Assembly (NCBI GenBank): GCA_002412775.1
Contig: DHVT01000022.1
Location: 5,450-69,449, forward strand
Length of the DNA stretch: 64,000 nucleotides
DNA from: Firmicutes bacterium UBA5201
GTDB lineage: Bacteria > Bacillota > Clostridia > Peptostreptococcales > Acidaminobacteraceae
Direction: 5' to 3'
Within the stretch, counting starts at the first letter, position 1, and every line of letters starts with the position of its first letter. A model generated the notes under the pieces. The model saw nothing but the letters and a program-made list of their open reading frames with translations, was not told where the DNA came from and ran no database searches. Positions 25,778 through 34,476 of the stretch are shown here, piece after piece. A program made the position numbers and the translations under genes.

Positions 25778-27121
25778 ATGAAAAACATAATTGTCATCGG
25801 TGGTGTAGCTGCAGGCATGAGTTGTGCGGCCAAACTTCACAGGGAAAGCAAAGATGTGGATATCACTGTATACGAAATGGGCAAAGAAATTTCGTACGGT
25901 GCATGTGGTTTGCCTTATTATATAGGAGATGTCGTATCCGATTCCGATCAATTGATCATAAAGAGGCCAGAAGACTTTATAACCGAGAGATTCGATATCA
26001 AAATCATGCATCAGGTAATGAAAGTGAATCCAGTTACAAAAACAGTTGTCGTGAGGGATTTGAAAAGTGGAGTTGAATTCGAGAAAAGCTATGATCAACT
26101 GGTGGTTGCATCAGGAGCAAGCCCCATTCAACCTGATTTCATGAAAAAACGCATCAAAAACGTCTTTGTGCTCAGAGATATTCCTGATGGGGAGCAAATC
26201 AAAAAAGTTGCCATGGACAAAAGAATCAGAAATGTGGCGATAATCGGAGGGGGATATATTGGACTTGAACTCGCGGAGTCTTTTTCCAATCTGGGTAAGA
26301 ATGTGACTGTAATCAACCGTTCGGAAAATATCATGAAAACGTTTGACAGTGAAATACGGGCAATACTTTTGGATGAACTTCATCGTAATGGCATAGAGTT
26401 GCATCTGAATGATGAAGTTGAAGAATTGATCATAGACGAACAAGACCATGTGCAAGGCGTGAAGACGACTGATGGATTATACCCTGCCGATCTCGTGGTT
26501 GTCGCGATTGGTGTGAGGCCTGCGACTTCATTTTTAGAGGGCACTGGAATAGAAATGCTAAGTAATGATGCGATAATTGTAAATGAAAGATTGGAATCCA
26601 GCATAAAGGATATTTATGCAATAGGGGATTGTGCCACAATATATCATAGAGTACTCCATGAAAACACACATATTCCTTTAGCGACCTATGCGAACAAACA
26701 GGGAAGGATTCTCGGTGAAATTTTAGCGGGCAAAAAAACAACATTTCCAGGAGGGCTTGGAGCATCCGTTGTGAAAATATTCGACCTGACCCTTAGTCAA
26801 GTTGGCATCAACGAAAAACAGGCGATCAGTCATGAGTTCGATTTTGATACGGTTTTCGTCAAAGGATACGATCATGCAAGTTATTACCCGAACAACACTC
26901 CAGTCCATATCAAATACATTTTTGATAAAGCGACTCACGTGCTACTAGGGGCACAAATGGTGGGAAAACAGGGCGTAGCACATAGAATCGACGCTTTGTC
27001 GATTGTCATTGATAAAGCAATGACGCTTGAAGAACTTGCATTAAGCGATTTTGTTTATTCACCGCCTTTTTCAGGACCATGGGATCCTATGCAAGTGGCT
27101 GCTAACGTAGCAAAGAAATAA
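25778..27121 (+). CDS. FAD-dependent CoA-disulfide reductase / NADH oxidase-like enzyme
   Basis: A 447-residue pyridine nucleotide-disulfide oxidoreductase of the single-cysteine group. The FAD-binding motif is GGVAAGMSCAAKL at the N-terminus; the redox cysteine is in SYGACGLPYYIGD; the NAD(P)H motif is IGGGYIGLELAES; DIYAIGDC binds FAD. The group includes CoA-disulfide reductase, NADH oxidase and NADH peroxidase, which cannot be separated here. It probably helps with thiol balance or oxygen stress. The start at 25778 has AAAAGGAGG upstream. No rhodanese domain follows, unlike some relatives. Confidence 0.88.
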   Translation: MKNIIVIGGVAAGMSCAAKLHRESKDVDITVYEMGKEISYGACGLPYYIGDVVSDSDQLIIKRPEDFITERFDIKIMHQVMKVNPVTKTVVVRDLKSGVEFEKSYDQLVVASGASPIQPDFMKKRIKNVFVLRDIPDGEQIKKVAMDKRIRNVAIIGGGYIGLELAESFSNLGKNVTVINRSENIMKTFDSEIRAILLDELHRNGIELHLNDEVEELIIDEQDHVQGVKTTDGLYPADLVVVAIGVRPATSFLEGTGIEMLSNDAIIVNERLESSIKDIYAIGDCATIYHRVLHENTHIPLATYANKQGRILGEILAGKKTTFPGGLGASVVKIFDLTLSQVGINEKQAISHEFDFDTVFVKGYDHASYYPNNTPVHIKYIFDKATHVLLGAQMVGKQGVAHRIDALSIVIDKAMTLEELALSDFVYSPPFSGPWDPMQVAANVAKK

Positions 27122-27139
27122 TAAGGAGACGATCAACCA

Positions 27140-27670
27140 ATGAAGATTGTTTATTCGGAACTACAAATTGAAGATGCCATAAAAATAAAGGAAATGGATG
27201 CGTCACAATTTGTGGGCAAAGCTTGGCGTGAGGTGAACGGTGAAAGGGTGCTTGTGGAGATCAACTATCAGGATCCCACTTGGCCAAACGGTTATGAACA
27301 CCATTATGGAAATTTGATCAAGACCATTGAAAAGAACGGATTTGCTATGGGTGCTTTTGATGAGATGAATAGACTGCTGGGTTTCGTCACTGTAAATGCG
27401 GAGGTATTTGGGAAAAAAAGCAGATATGTTTTGTTGGACCAACTGTTCATCACCCTTGAACACAGGGGAATGGGCATTGGCAAACAACTTTTCACGAGAG
27501 CTGCAGAGGCATCGAAAAGATTGGGTGCGGATAAAATGTTCATTTGTGCGGGTTCAGCTGAGGAAACTGTTGCTTTTTATGAAGCAATGGATTGTAGGCT
27601 GGCTGAAGAAATCGATGAGGTTCTGTATCAAGAGGATCCGAGGGATCTTCAAATGGAATATACTATTTGA
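27140..27670 (+). CDS. GNAT family N-acetyltransferase
   Basis: A 176-residue acetyltransferase. The acetyl-CoA-binding segment is DQLFITLEHRGMGIGKQLFTRA (in two overlapping parts), followed by MFICAGSAEETVAFYEAMDC. Substrate unknown. AAGGAG lies upstream of the ATG, and the gene starts 18 bases after the reductase. Confidence 0.85.
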   Translation: MKIVYSELQIEDAIKIKEMDASQFVGKAWREVNGERVLVEINYQDPTWPNGYEHHYGNLIKTIEKNGFAMGAFDEMNRLLGFVTVNAEVFGKKSRYVLLDQLFITLEHRGMGIGKQLFTRAAEASKRLGADKMFICAGSAEETVAFYEAMDCRLAEEIDEVLYQEDPRDLQMEYTI

Positions 27671-27685
27671 AAGCGAGGGGATCAT

Positions 27686-28231
27686 ATGTTAATTAGAAAA
27701 TTGGACACATATTCTGAGTATGGCAAGGCAATCGAACTCAGGGTGAGATGCTGGGATGAGGAACTCGCGGGGTATGCCCCCAATAGACTCGATGCGGATA
27801 AGGAACTCGATTTCTTGATAGAATGGGAGCAATCTGCGGAAGAGAACGATGATGTACGCAGTATTTACGGTGTATTTGAAAGTGGCGAATTTGCTGGATT
27901 TGCAGGTGCGAGTTATGCTGAATCATCTGATTCGGATAATGGCTTTGAATTGAATTATCTATTTGTACATGAAGATTACAGAGGTAAGGCCTACTCGTTT
28001 CATTTGATGAAAAAGCTTTTGGAGGAGTTCATAGCGGATGGCAAGACAGAAATGATCGTCTACAGTCATCGCCATGCCCCATCCAATAATCTTTACCGGA
28101 AATTGGGAGGAAAAGTAATCAGAGAAGTCGTACAAGGTGGTGAGGACCACTTGCAGATTGACGTATTCAGTTTCGATGCCAAAAAATTGAACACAAGAAT
28201 TCAGAAAGCATTAAGTGCGAAGAAAACTTGA
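27686..28231 (+). CDS. GNAT family N-acetyltransferase
   Basis: A 181-residue acetyltransferase with LNYLFVHEDYRGKAYSFHLM as the CoA-binding region and APSNNLYRKLGGKVI near the C-terminus. The N-terminal part (AIELRVRCWDEELAGYAP) resembles other small-molecule acetyltransferases. It follows the previous acetyltransferase by 15 bases and is likely co-transcribed. No substrate can be named. Confidence 0.83.
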   Translation: MLIRKLDTYSEYGKAIELRVRCWDEELAGYAPNRLDADKELDFLIEWEQSAEENDDVRSIYGVFESGEFAGFAGASYAESSDSDNGFELNYLFVHEDYRGKAYSFHLMKKLLEEFIADGKTEMIVYSHRHAPSNNLYRKLGGKVIREVVQGGEDHLQIDVFSFDAKKLNTRIQKALSAKKT

Positions 28232-28257
28232 GTATGATGATTTGAAAGGAGATGTTT

Positions 28258-29583
28258 ATGGCAAAAGACACCAACATGAATTTGCGAACGAAAACGATCT
28301 ACGAAGTTTATGTTCGAAATCATACAAAAGGTGGCAAATTTGAAGACGTCATCAACGATCTGACAAGAATCAAGATGCTTGGCACAGACATCGTTTGGTT
28401 GATGCCCATTCATCCGATTGGAGAAAAGAATAAAAAGGGTGAACTGGGTTGTCCATATTCCATTTCGGACTACTGGAAGGTCAATCCTGAATATGGCACT
28501 ATTCAAGATTTCAAAAACCTGGTGGACACTGTCCACGCTCATGGCATGACCATTATGATAGACGTGGTGTATAACCATACTTCACATGATGCGGAATATC
28601 TGAAGCGGCATTCGGAATATTATTATAGAAAAGCGAATGGTGAAACTGGAAACAAAGTAGCTGACTGGTCTGATATCATAGATCTTGATTATGCCAATCG
28701 GGAACTTTGGGAAGAACAGATCATCGCTCTTGAATACTGGACGGGATTAGGCGTCGATGGCTTTAGATGCGATGTCGCATCGATGGTTCCAATTGAATTC
28801 TGGATGGTTGCAAGAGAAAGGCTTTTGAAGATCAATCCCGAGTGTGTGTTACTTGCGGAAACCATACATGGTCATTTCGTTGAATCCGTTCGAAATGAAG
28901 GGTTTTATGCCGCTTCCGATAGTGAAGTGTACAGCGCATTTGATATTTGCTATGATTATGATACTCATGGTGAATTTTCAAAATATTTATCAGGTGAGAT
29001 CACTTTGGACAGTTATATTGAAAAAAAGAGAATTCAGGAATATATATATCCTGAAAATTATGTGAAACTGAGATTTCTGGAAAACCATGACCAGCCAAGG
29101 ATTGCGGGACTCATTGGAAGGGATGCGCTTAAACAGTGGACAGCCTTTATGTTTTTTGAGAAAGGTGCGGCTCTTCTTTACTCCGGCCAAGAGGCGCTCG
29201 ATCAACATTTACCGTCACTATTTGAAAAAGATTGGATTAATTGGGAGGGGCTTGGCACAGATTTTCCAATCTATATTTCAAAACTCGCCAACCTCAAGAA
29301 GAACCCACTTTATGCCAACGGAAGGTATAAACTACACCCGGTGAATAAACATGGTGTGATCATCGGGTCTTATGTCGACAGGAATTTGTGGCATATTGGA
29401 ATATTCAATGTGGAAGGAAAGTCTGGTAAAGTGAGACTCAAATCAAATGTTCAGGGATATCCTTCTTTTCCTGAATTTCCAGATGGTCTATATCTGAATT
29501 TATATGACAATGCGATGATTCATATCGTTGATCAAGAAGTGGATCTATCACACGCACCGATTCTGATAGAGTGCCGAGAGTAG
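28258..29583 (+). CDS. GH13 alpha-amylase-family glycosyl hydrolase
   Basis: A 441-residue cytoplasmic enzyme without a signal peptide. The GH13 motifs are VVYNHTSHDAEY (region I), GVDGFRCDVAS with nucleophile Asp172 (II), LLAETI with acid/base Glu201 (III) and FLENHDQPR with Asp278 (IV). It lacks extra carbohydrate-binding modules and is compact for the family, close to small maltodextrin-acting or trehalose-related members. The substrate is open. ATG 28258 is preferred because AAGGAG is six bases upstream; another ATG at 28252 is too close to it. It stands alone without sugar transport genes. Confidence 0.87.
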   Translation: MAKDTNMNLRTKTIYEVYVRNHTKGGKFEDVINDLTRIKMLGTDIVWLMPIHPIGEKNKKGELGCPYSISDYWKVNPEYGTIQDFKNLVDTVHAHGMTIMIDVVYNHTSHDAEYLKRHSEYYYRKANGETGNKVADWSDIIDLDYANRELWEEQIIALEYWTGLGVDGFRCDVASMVPIEFWMVARERLLKINPECVLLAETIHGHFVESVRNEGFYAASDSEVYSAFDICYDYDTHGEFSKYLSGEITLDSYIEKKRIQEYIYPENYVKLRFLENHDQPRIAGLIGRDALKQWTAFMFFEKGAALLYSGQEALDQHLPSLFEKDWINWEGLGTDFPIYISKLANLKKNPLYANGRYKLHPVNKHGVIIGSYVDRNLWHIGIFNVEGKSGKVRLKSNVQGYPSFPEFPDGLYLNLYDNAMIHIVDQEVDLSHAPILIECRE

Positions 29584-29622
29584 GGTTAGCAACTATGTTT
29601 CATTATCTTAACATAATTACTA

Positions 29623-29651
29623 TTGCAATTGTCAGAAAATTGAGTTAAGAT
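29623..29651 (+). promoter_or_regulatory. Sigma-A-type promoter of a very small gene
   Basis: TTGCAA (29623-29628), 17-base spacer, TAAGAT (29646-29651). Transcription from here would give a short RNA ending at the terminator near 29816. Confidence 0.6.
29627..29641 (+). promoter_or_regulatory. CodY-like box overlapping the promoter
   Basis: AATTGTCAGAAAATT matches the CodY consensus AATTTTCWGAAAATT at 14 of 15 positions. It covers the end of the -35 box and most of the spacer, a position where binding would block transcription. CodY itself is not encoded in this window. Confidence 0.6.
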
Positions 29652-29687
29652 TAAAAAGTAGAAAATATCTTATGGGAGGTTATGGAC

Positions 29688-29756
29688 ATGTTAGTCAAAA
29701 AAAGCATACAAACAACTGAAAACGCTTTTGTTTATAACCTGGACCTGAAGAATTAG
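29688..29756 (+). CDS. Small open reading frame (22 codons)
   Basis: A short peptide starting MLVKKSIQTTENAFV and ending NLDLKN. GGGAGG stands eight bases before the ATG. It has its own promoter with a CodY-like box upstream and a terminator 35 bases downstream, so it forms an independent unit of about 160 nt. The peptide is cationic at the N-terminus and polar later, with no clear membrane helix. It could be a functional microprotein, or the RNA could be the active product. I do not recognise a family. Confidence 0.5.
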   Translation: MLVKKSIQTTENAFVYNLDLKN

Positions 29757-29790
29757 CAGGCATTTTTTGTCATACAAAATTCAAGGATGA

Positions 29791-29816
29791 CCACGGTTAT
29801 ATGACCGTGGTTTTTT
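29791..29816 (+). terminator. Rho-independent terminator
   Basis: CCACGGT and ACCGTGG (29791-29797, 29804-29810) followed by six Ts. It closes the small-gene transcript. Confidence 0.85.
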
Positions 29817-29850
29817 ATTGCCTAAATTTGGATTTAAAAGGAGGTGTTGG

Positions 29851-30408
29851 GTGAATATGGATACTGTTAAAATTGAAAAGCTGATGCTCGAGGATTTGAA
29901 ATCGGCTGGAATTGTCTTTGAAACGGCAATTCCGGATGCTTTTGTAAAAGAAGGGCTGACTCTGATGGATGAAGCTATTCAAAATGAGATTTCGAGCAAA
30001 AAGCAAATGCTTGTCGAGTCGCTGAAAGATCAAGAAGGGGAGTTGAGATTTTTAGTGGCAAAATTGGATCATCAAGTGATCGGAACCATATCATTCGGAC
30101 CATGCGGCAATGACATTTTGAAATGCACGGACAATGCATTATCAGGAGTTGGAGAACTTGGCAGCCTTTATGTTTTACCTGAATATCAGAACAAAGGTGT
30201 GGGGTCCAGTTTGATTCATGCGATGCTGCAATCGATGCATGAAAAAAATATATCCCGGTTCTGTCTTGATAGTGGTTACAAAAGGGCTCAGAAGAGATGG
30301 AACAGAAAATTCGGAAAGCCATACAAAGTGGTGGAGGATTATTGGGGACCGGGATTTGAGCACATGATATGGCTCTGCCGGGTGGATCATTTCACCCCTT
30401 TTGTGTAA
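29851..30408 (+). CDS. GNAT family N-acetyltransferase
   Basis: A 185-residue acetyltransferase. The segment LGSLYVLPEYQNKGVGSSLIH is the acetyl-CoA-binding motif. The C-terminal part (RFCLDSGYKRAQKRWNRKFG, then DYWGPGFEHMIW) recalls acetyltransferases of small metabolites. GTG 29851 is six bases from GGAGG; ATG 29857 two codons later is possible. The preceding terminator separates it from the small gene. Confidence 0.82.
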   Translation: MNMDTVKIEKLMLEDLKSAGIVFETAIPDAFVKEGLTLMDEAIQNEISSKKQMLVESLKDQEGELRFLVAKLDHQVIGTISFGPCGNDILKCTDNALSGVGELGSLYVLPEYQNKGVGSSLIHAMLQSMHEKNISRFCLDSGYKRAQKRWNRKFGKPYKVVEDYWGPGFEHMIWLCRVDHFTPFV

Positions 30409-30486
30409 GGGTATGAATTTCAGGTTTTATGTGTTAGAGTGTAACAAATCATCACCCTTTAACGTTTTATAATAGAGGTGGGGCAT

Positions 30487-31092
30487 ATGGGGAAAAGCAA
30501 ACGAATATTTACAATCATGACTATGTTGATTCTTTCGATCGTTTTCATCGCAATCGAAAGTGATCCAATTACCATTGCAATAGGTTTGATTTTTTTATTG
30601 ATGGTGGAAGTGTTCTTTTTTGAATTGACTTATCATCTTAGACTGATCAAAGATAGGGAAGATCATTTATTGATGAAACTGGAAAATCCAATGTCACTGT
30701 CCGGAATCAATATAGCAGTTGGACTGCTGATGATTTCGGTATCGATGTTTGCGATCATACGGTTTGAGACCAGATTGCTCTACATTGTGATCACAATGGT
30801 TTTGGGACTTTTTACAGTATTGATCAGAAAAAACAGAGTATTGATATTGACACACCAATTTGTGATGATTCATGGGAACAAATACAGTTGGGATGAGATC
30901 TGCGACGTGATGACTGAAGAAAACGCCGGTATGAACAAAAGATTCAATCTGGTGATCAGTGTCACAGAGCGTAAGGGTTTAAGAATAAAGACTTGTTCGA
31001 AAAAAATAAGTCTTACTGTTGAAGAATGGGAAAATTATTTTGCGATGGAGATTTTATCCTCATTTTACAAATCCAGAGTCAGAACGATGTAA
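30487..31092 (+). CDS. Membrane protein with C-terminal beta-rich domain
   Basis: A 201-residue protein with four predicted membrane helices (about 7-25, 30-48, 70-92, 94-112) and a cytoplasmic tail of about 90 residues beginning VLILTHQFVMIHGNKYSWDEI, which looks like a bacterial PH-type domain. I do not recognise a named family. AGAGGTGG precedes the ATG. A similar pairing of acetyltransferase and membrane/beta protein occurs at 55195-56243. Confidence 0.6.
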   Translation: MGKSKRIFTIMTMLILSIVFIAIESDPITIAIGLIFLLMVEVFFFELTYHLRLIKDREDHLLMKLENPMSLSGINIAVGLLMISVSMFAIIRFETRLLYIVITMVLGLFTVLIRKNRVLILTHQFVMIHGNKYSWDEICDVMTEENAGMNKRFNLVISVTERKGLRIKTCSKKISLTVEEWENYFAMEILSSFYKSRVRTM

Positions 31093-31114
31093 AGCCGCTC
31101 ATATGAGCGGCTTT
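31091..31114. terminator. Bidirectional terminator
   Basis: A perfect 24-base palindrome, AAAGCCGCTCAT and its complement, with T-runs on both sides. It separates two convergent genes and can end both transcripts. Confidence 0.88.
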
Positions 31115-32011
31115 TTATAATAGTTCTATGATTCTGAAGAGTGAATTGGAGTCCATATCCTGATCCAACATATAAATCTCCGTGATCTTCAAATCCTTAT
31201 AAAGTGTTTTGACTTCAGAAATCACTTCTTGTTCCTTGATGATTTTATTTTTGAAAAAGGGATCTATGATATTTGCTGGAAGTATTTTGTTGATGATGAT
31301 CTCAGAAACCGGTTGATGGGCATCATTTAGGAATTTCATAGCTTTTTTCGTTTCCTCAAGTGGCATTTTTTCAGGATTCATCACCAAATGGATGGAAGTG
31401 TTATCAGATCGAATCATTTCTTTGGCTTTTAAGAACGTATCACGACGGATCTTTAGCCGTATCAGAATGGGATCTTCGTCCTTAAGTCCGAGCATCGCTT
31501 TGAGTTTCACTATTTTTTCCCTTTTTTTGATCAACCCCTCAAACCATTCAATCAATAATTCAGGCAATGTCAACAGCCTCAAAGTGTGACCGGTGGGAGC
31601 TGTGTCGAAAATCATCACGTCATAGACTTCTTTATACGTATCCATTAAAATGATGATCTTATCAAATAGGCTCGCCTCGTGTGTGCCGGGCATAATCTTC
31701 GCAGCTCTAAGCTGTTTGTTGACATCTTCAAGCACCACTGGACTAAGGATTGAATTCAAATCTTTTCTGATCTGATCGATGTATTGATTGGCTTCCTCTT
31801 CAGGATCAATTTCGATCGCATCGAGCAAAGGCGTGATCCCTTTTATTTTGGATCCGACCTGAACCCCCAATACATCTGAAATCGAATGCGCCGGGTCAGT
31901 GGAAACCAGTAAAGTCTTTTTACCAAGTTTGGTATAATGGTGCGCCCTTGCTGTAGAAAGGGTGGTTTTACCCACCCCGCCTTTTCCTCCATAGAATTCT
32001 ACTTTTAGCAT
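31115..32011 (-). CDS. ArsA/Get3-family ATPase
   Basis: A 298-residue P-loop ATPase of the ArsA/Get3 (TRC40) group. The deviant Walker A is GGKGGVGKTT (Lys10, Lys15), followed by STDPAHSISDVLG (switch I), and FDTAPTGHTLRLL (switch II). Only one ATPase unit is present, so it is not a tandem arsenite pump ATPase, and no arsenite channel or regulator is nearby. It lies 10 bases after a small gene and cstA in one minus-strand run. A role with the membrane protein CstA, perhaps insertion or energising, is inference. AAGGAG precedes the ATG. Confidence 0.88.
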   Translation of the reverse strand: MLKVEFYGGKGGVGKTTLSTARAHHYTKLGKKTLLVSTDPAHSISDVLGVQVGSKIKGITPLLDAIEIDPEEEANQYIDQIRKDLNSILSPVVLEDVNKQLRAAKIMPGTHEASLFDKIIILMDTYKEVYDVMIFDTAPTGHTLRLLTLPELLIEWFEGLIKKREKIVKLKAMLGLKDEDPILIRLKIRRDTFLKAKEMIRSDNTSIHLVMNPEKMPLEETKKAMKFLNDAHQPVSEIIINKILPANIIDPFFKNKIIKEQEVISEVKTLYKDLKITEIYMLDQDMDSNSLFRIIELL

Positions 32012-32021
32012 CAGATTCTCC

Positions 32022-32297
32022 TTAAGGATCCATGTCGAGGTCTGAGAACCGTTCTTCCCAGATGCTCTTTCTCTTGACCATGCGCTTGATCCAATTTTCT
32101 TCCTCTTCAGCCATGTAAGGTAAAAGTTCCAACATATAATACATAGTCGGGAAATTAAGCCCTAGCAGATCGGCTCTGGCGGCCAAAAGAAAATTGTCCT
32201 CTTCCTGTCTAAGATCCTTTTCGATTAACTCATACGCTTTCTTGTTGAAGCTGAGTGCGCCTTGAAAAAATAGTATGAGATTCTCTAGAAATTTCAT
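32022..32297 (-). CDS. Small protein between cstA and ArsA ATPase (cory-CC-star-like)
   Basis: A 91-residue helical protein. The segment DNFLLAARADLLGLNFPTMYY followed by MLELLPYMAEEEENW resembles small proteins annotated as cory-CC-star, which lie next to CstA and ArsA-type ATPases in other bacteria and usually end in two cysteines. This one ends DLDMDP without cysteines. Its ATG overlaps the cstA stop by four bases, so it is translated with CstA. Family assignment is from memory of that pattern. Its function is unknown. Confidence 0.6.
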   Translation of the reverse strand: MKFLENLILFFQGALSFNKKAYELIEKDLRQEEDNFLLAARADLLGLNFPTMYYMLELLPYMAEEEENWIKRMVKRKSIWEERFSDLDMDP

Positions 32298-33907
32298 TGT
32301 TCTGGTTTTACCTCTGGAAGTGTATCTGTTTTAAGTGCATCTGCCGCTTCCTTGATCAAAACGAGAGCAAGTAAGAATAAGACTATTGCGAAAATTAATA
32401 GTATTGGCTGTCCGAAACTTTTTGTGATGAGAATGACGAGAGCCACAAGTGTCACTGAGAACATGAAAATCATAGGTAAAGCAACAAATCCATAGCTTTT
32501 GTTATGCTTTTTAAGCCAAACTGCAAGTGCGAGAAGTGCAAGCGCGGCAAGCAATTGATTTGCAGATCCGAATAATGGCCAAACAGAAGCCCAACCGTAG
32601 AATGATAAAGTACCTGCAAGAATGACTGTTATCGCTGTAGCGCCATATCTGTTTGTGAAAATGGTTTCTTTGGTTTGCTTTTCACTTGTAAACATTTCCT
32701 GGAAAATAAATCTTGCAAGTCGTGTTGCCGTATCGAGTGTTGTCATAGCAAAAGCTGAAATTGCAAGTGCGGTAAAACTCTTGCCTACTGTGAATGGTAC
32801 GCCAAAACCGGTCATGAAAGAACCGAGACCATCACTGAATACGTTGACTGGTCCACCGTTTGCAAGGAGTTCGGTCAATTTTCCTCCTGTGACGAAAGCC
32901 GCTGTAATGATGGCGAGTGTAGCAAGTACACCTTCAATCAGCATGGAACCGTATCCGATGACTTTGATGTCTTTTTCATTGTCTAGTTGCTTGGATGTCG
33001 TACCTGAGCCAACCAATGAGTGGAATCCTGAAATCGCTCCACAGGCAACGGTGACAAAGAGCATAGGGAACAGATAAGACCCTCCTACATTAAATGCTGT
33101 AACGCCTGAAAGTTGTAGTGTTGGTCTCATGATTACGATACCTAAAACACCACCGGCCAACATGGCATAGAGTAAGAATGAGTTCAAATAATCTCTAGGT
33201 TGCAATAAAATCCAAACCGGTGTTACAGAAGCGATGAAAATATAAGCGAGCAATATGACCATCCAAACATTTTTTGAAAGAACCAACGGGAAAATGGTAC
33301 CAAGATAAATTGCCGCTATAAGAAGAGCTACTCCAATAACAGTTCCGAGTCCCAAACTAACACCTTTTCTGTAGACTCCATATCCGAAGACTATTGCAAG
33401 AACAATGAACATCAAGGAGCTGGATGCCGCTTCCGGTACTGCAACAAAAGTATTTGCTACGATATTCGCAAATGCGGCGATGACAAGAATCAGAGTCAAC
33501 CAAGCAAATATTGAAAAGAGCTGTTTGCCCCTTTTACCCATGGTGGTACCGATGACTTCACCGATGGATTGGCCTTTGTGACGGACTGAAGTGAACATGG
33601 AACCCATATCATGGACACCACCGAAGAATATGGAACCGATAACAATCCATAAAAAAACAGGAATCCAACCGAATATGGCTGCGCCAATCGGTCCAACGAT
33701 TGGTCCCGCGCCGGCAATGGATGAGAAGTGATGGCCGAGAAGAACAGGTGCTTTGGCTGGAACGTAGTCCACGCCATCGTTCATGGTATGAGCCGGTGTC
33801 TTTCTGGTTGGGTCCACACCGAATTTCTTTGCCAGCCATGAGCCGTAAGTCGCATAAGCCACCAAGAATAAAACTACCGAAACAATAACAAGTGTTAATC
33901 CGTTCAT
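32294..33907 (-). CDS. cstA: Carbon starvation protein CstA family transporter
   Basis: A 537-residue membrane protein with more than a dozen predicted helices. The N-terminus (LVAYATYGSWLAKKFGVD), HTMNDGVDYVPAKAPVLLGHHF (in parts), AGAGPIVGPIGAA and FFGGVHDMGSMF are hallmarks of the CstA family. Members take up pyruvate (BtsT, CstA of E. coli) or peptides. LytS/LytR genes directly upstream resemble the BtsSR pair that controls pyruvate uptake, so pyruvate is a fair guess. AGGGGGGT precedes the ATG. It is followed by the small helical protein and the ArsA-like ATPase. Confidence 0.92.
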   Translation of the reverse strand: MNGLTLVIVSVVLFLVAYATYGSWLAKKFGVDPTRKTPAHTMNDGVDYVPAKAPVLLGHHFSSIAGAGPIVGPIGAAIFGWIPVFLWIVIGSIFFGGVHDMGSMFTSVRHKGQSIGEVIGTTMGKRGKQLFSIFAWLTLILVIAAFANIVANTFVAVPEAASSSLMFIVLAIVFGYGVYRKGVSLGLGTVIGVALLIAAIYLGTIFPLVLSKNVWMVILLAYIFIASVTPVWILLQPRDYLNSFLLYAMLAGGVLGIVIMRPTLQLSGVTAFNVGGSYLFPMLFVTVACGAISGFHSLVGSGTTSKQLDNEKDIKVIGYGSMLIEGVLATLAIITAAFVTGGKLTELLANGGPVNVFSDGLGSFMTGFGVPFTVGKSFTALAISAFAMTTLDTATRLARFIFQEMFTSEKQTKETIFTNRYGATAITVILAGTLSFYGWASVWPLFGSANQLLAALALLALAVWLKKHNKSYGFVALPMIFMFSVTLVALVILITKSFGQPILLIFAIVLFLLALVLIKEAADALKTDTLPEVKPEQ

Positions 33908-33919
33908 GTTTTTACCCCC

Positions 33920-34408
33920 CTAAGATAATAGTTTTGCGAGTTTCATCTGGTCATTCTGACCAAATCTGTTTGTGATGATGTTGTTCTGAGGATCAATCAG
34001 AATCAGTTTAACTTTGATCCATCCCTTAAGTCCCCAAAAGATACTTTTGGATGGATTCAACTTTTCCACCGCTTTTTTCACATCATTTGGAACAGAACTC
34101 CCCGTACTCGCAATAACGGTCAATAATGTCTCCATATGATCCTCATCGGCTGGTGAAAATTGATTTAAATAACGATTGATGAATGCATTGATTTCTGATA
34201 AAGCCCGCATGTCAAAATTCTCGTAATGCTTGTAATAGACTTCCTCGAAATTTGAAAAAGCGTAGTACTCCATTTTTTTGACCGCCATATATTTTGAATT
34301 CCTTTGGTAATACTTCGCATAGAATTCAAAATCAAGCCCCAATGTCTCATAGGACTCAAAAGTGTCATAGTACCTGTCATAACCTCTTAATAATTGATCT
34401 TTTAACAT
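33920..34408 (-). CDS. Hypothetical protein between lytR and cstA
   Basis: A 162-residue soluble protein rich in Tyr, Lys and Asn (LLRGYDRYYDTFESYETLGLD near the start; ENFDMRALSEINAFINRYLN in the middle). I do not recognise a family. The ATG at 34408 is chosen for the GGGGGTG seven bases upstream; the frame continues to 34453 but lacks a binding site and would overlap the terminator. It precedes cstA by 12 bases and is probably in its operon. Confidence 0.6.
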   Translation of the reverse strand: MLKDQLLRGYDRYYDTFESYETLGLDFEFYAKYYQRNSKYMAVKKMEYYAFSNFEEVYYKHYENFDMRALSEINAFINRYLNQFSPADEDHMETLLTVIASTGSSVPNDVKKAVEKLNPSKSIFWGLKGWIKVKLILIDPQNNIITNRFGQNDQMKLAKLLS

Positions 34409-34432
34409 AACACACCCCCACATTGATATTTT

Positions 34433-34476
34433 ACAAAAAAAAAATAAAGACATCTCACTTTTGATGGTGAGTTGTC
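34433..34476 (-). terminator. Terminator in the lytR-cstA interval
   Basis: Read on the minus strand: GACAACTCAC, eight-base loop, GTGAGATGTC, one mismatch in the stem, then a long T-rich tail. It ends lytSR transcripts or lets only part of them enter the cstA genes. It stands just before the binding site of the unknown gene. Confidence 0.72.

Noticed and set aside
31115..32011. Arsenite resistance operon
   Set aside because: Only a single-unit ArsA-like ATPase; no ArsB, ArsD, ArsR or Acr3 gene nearby.
32622..33077. 151-codon frame on the plus strand inside cstA
   Set aside because: It is antisense to a strongly supported membrane protein; its Ser/Pro-rich product is a typical shadow.
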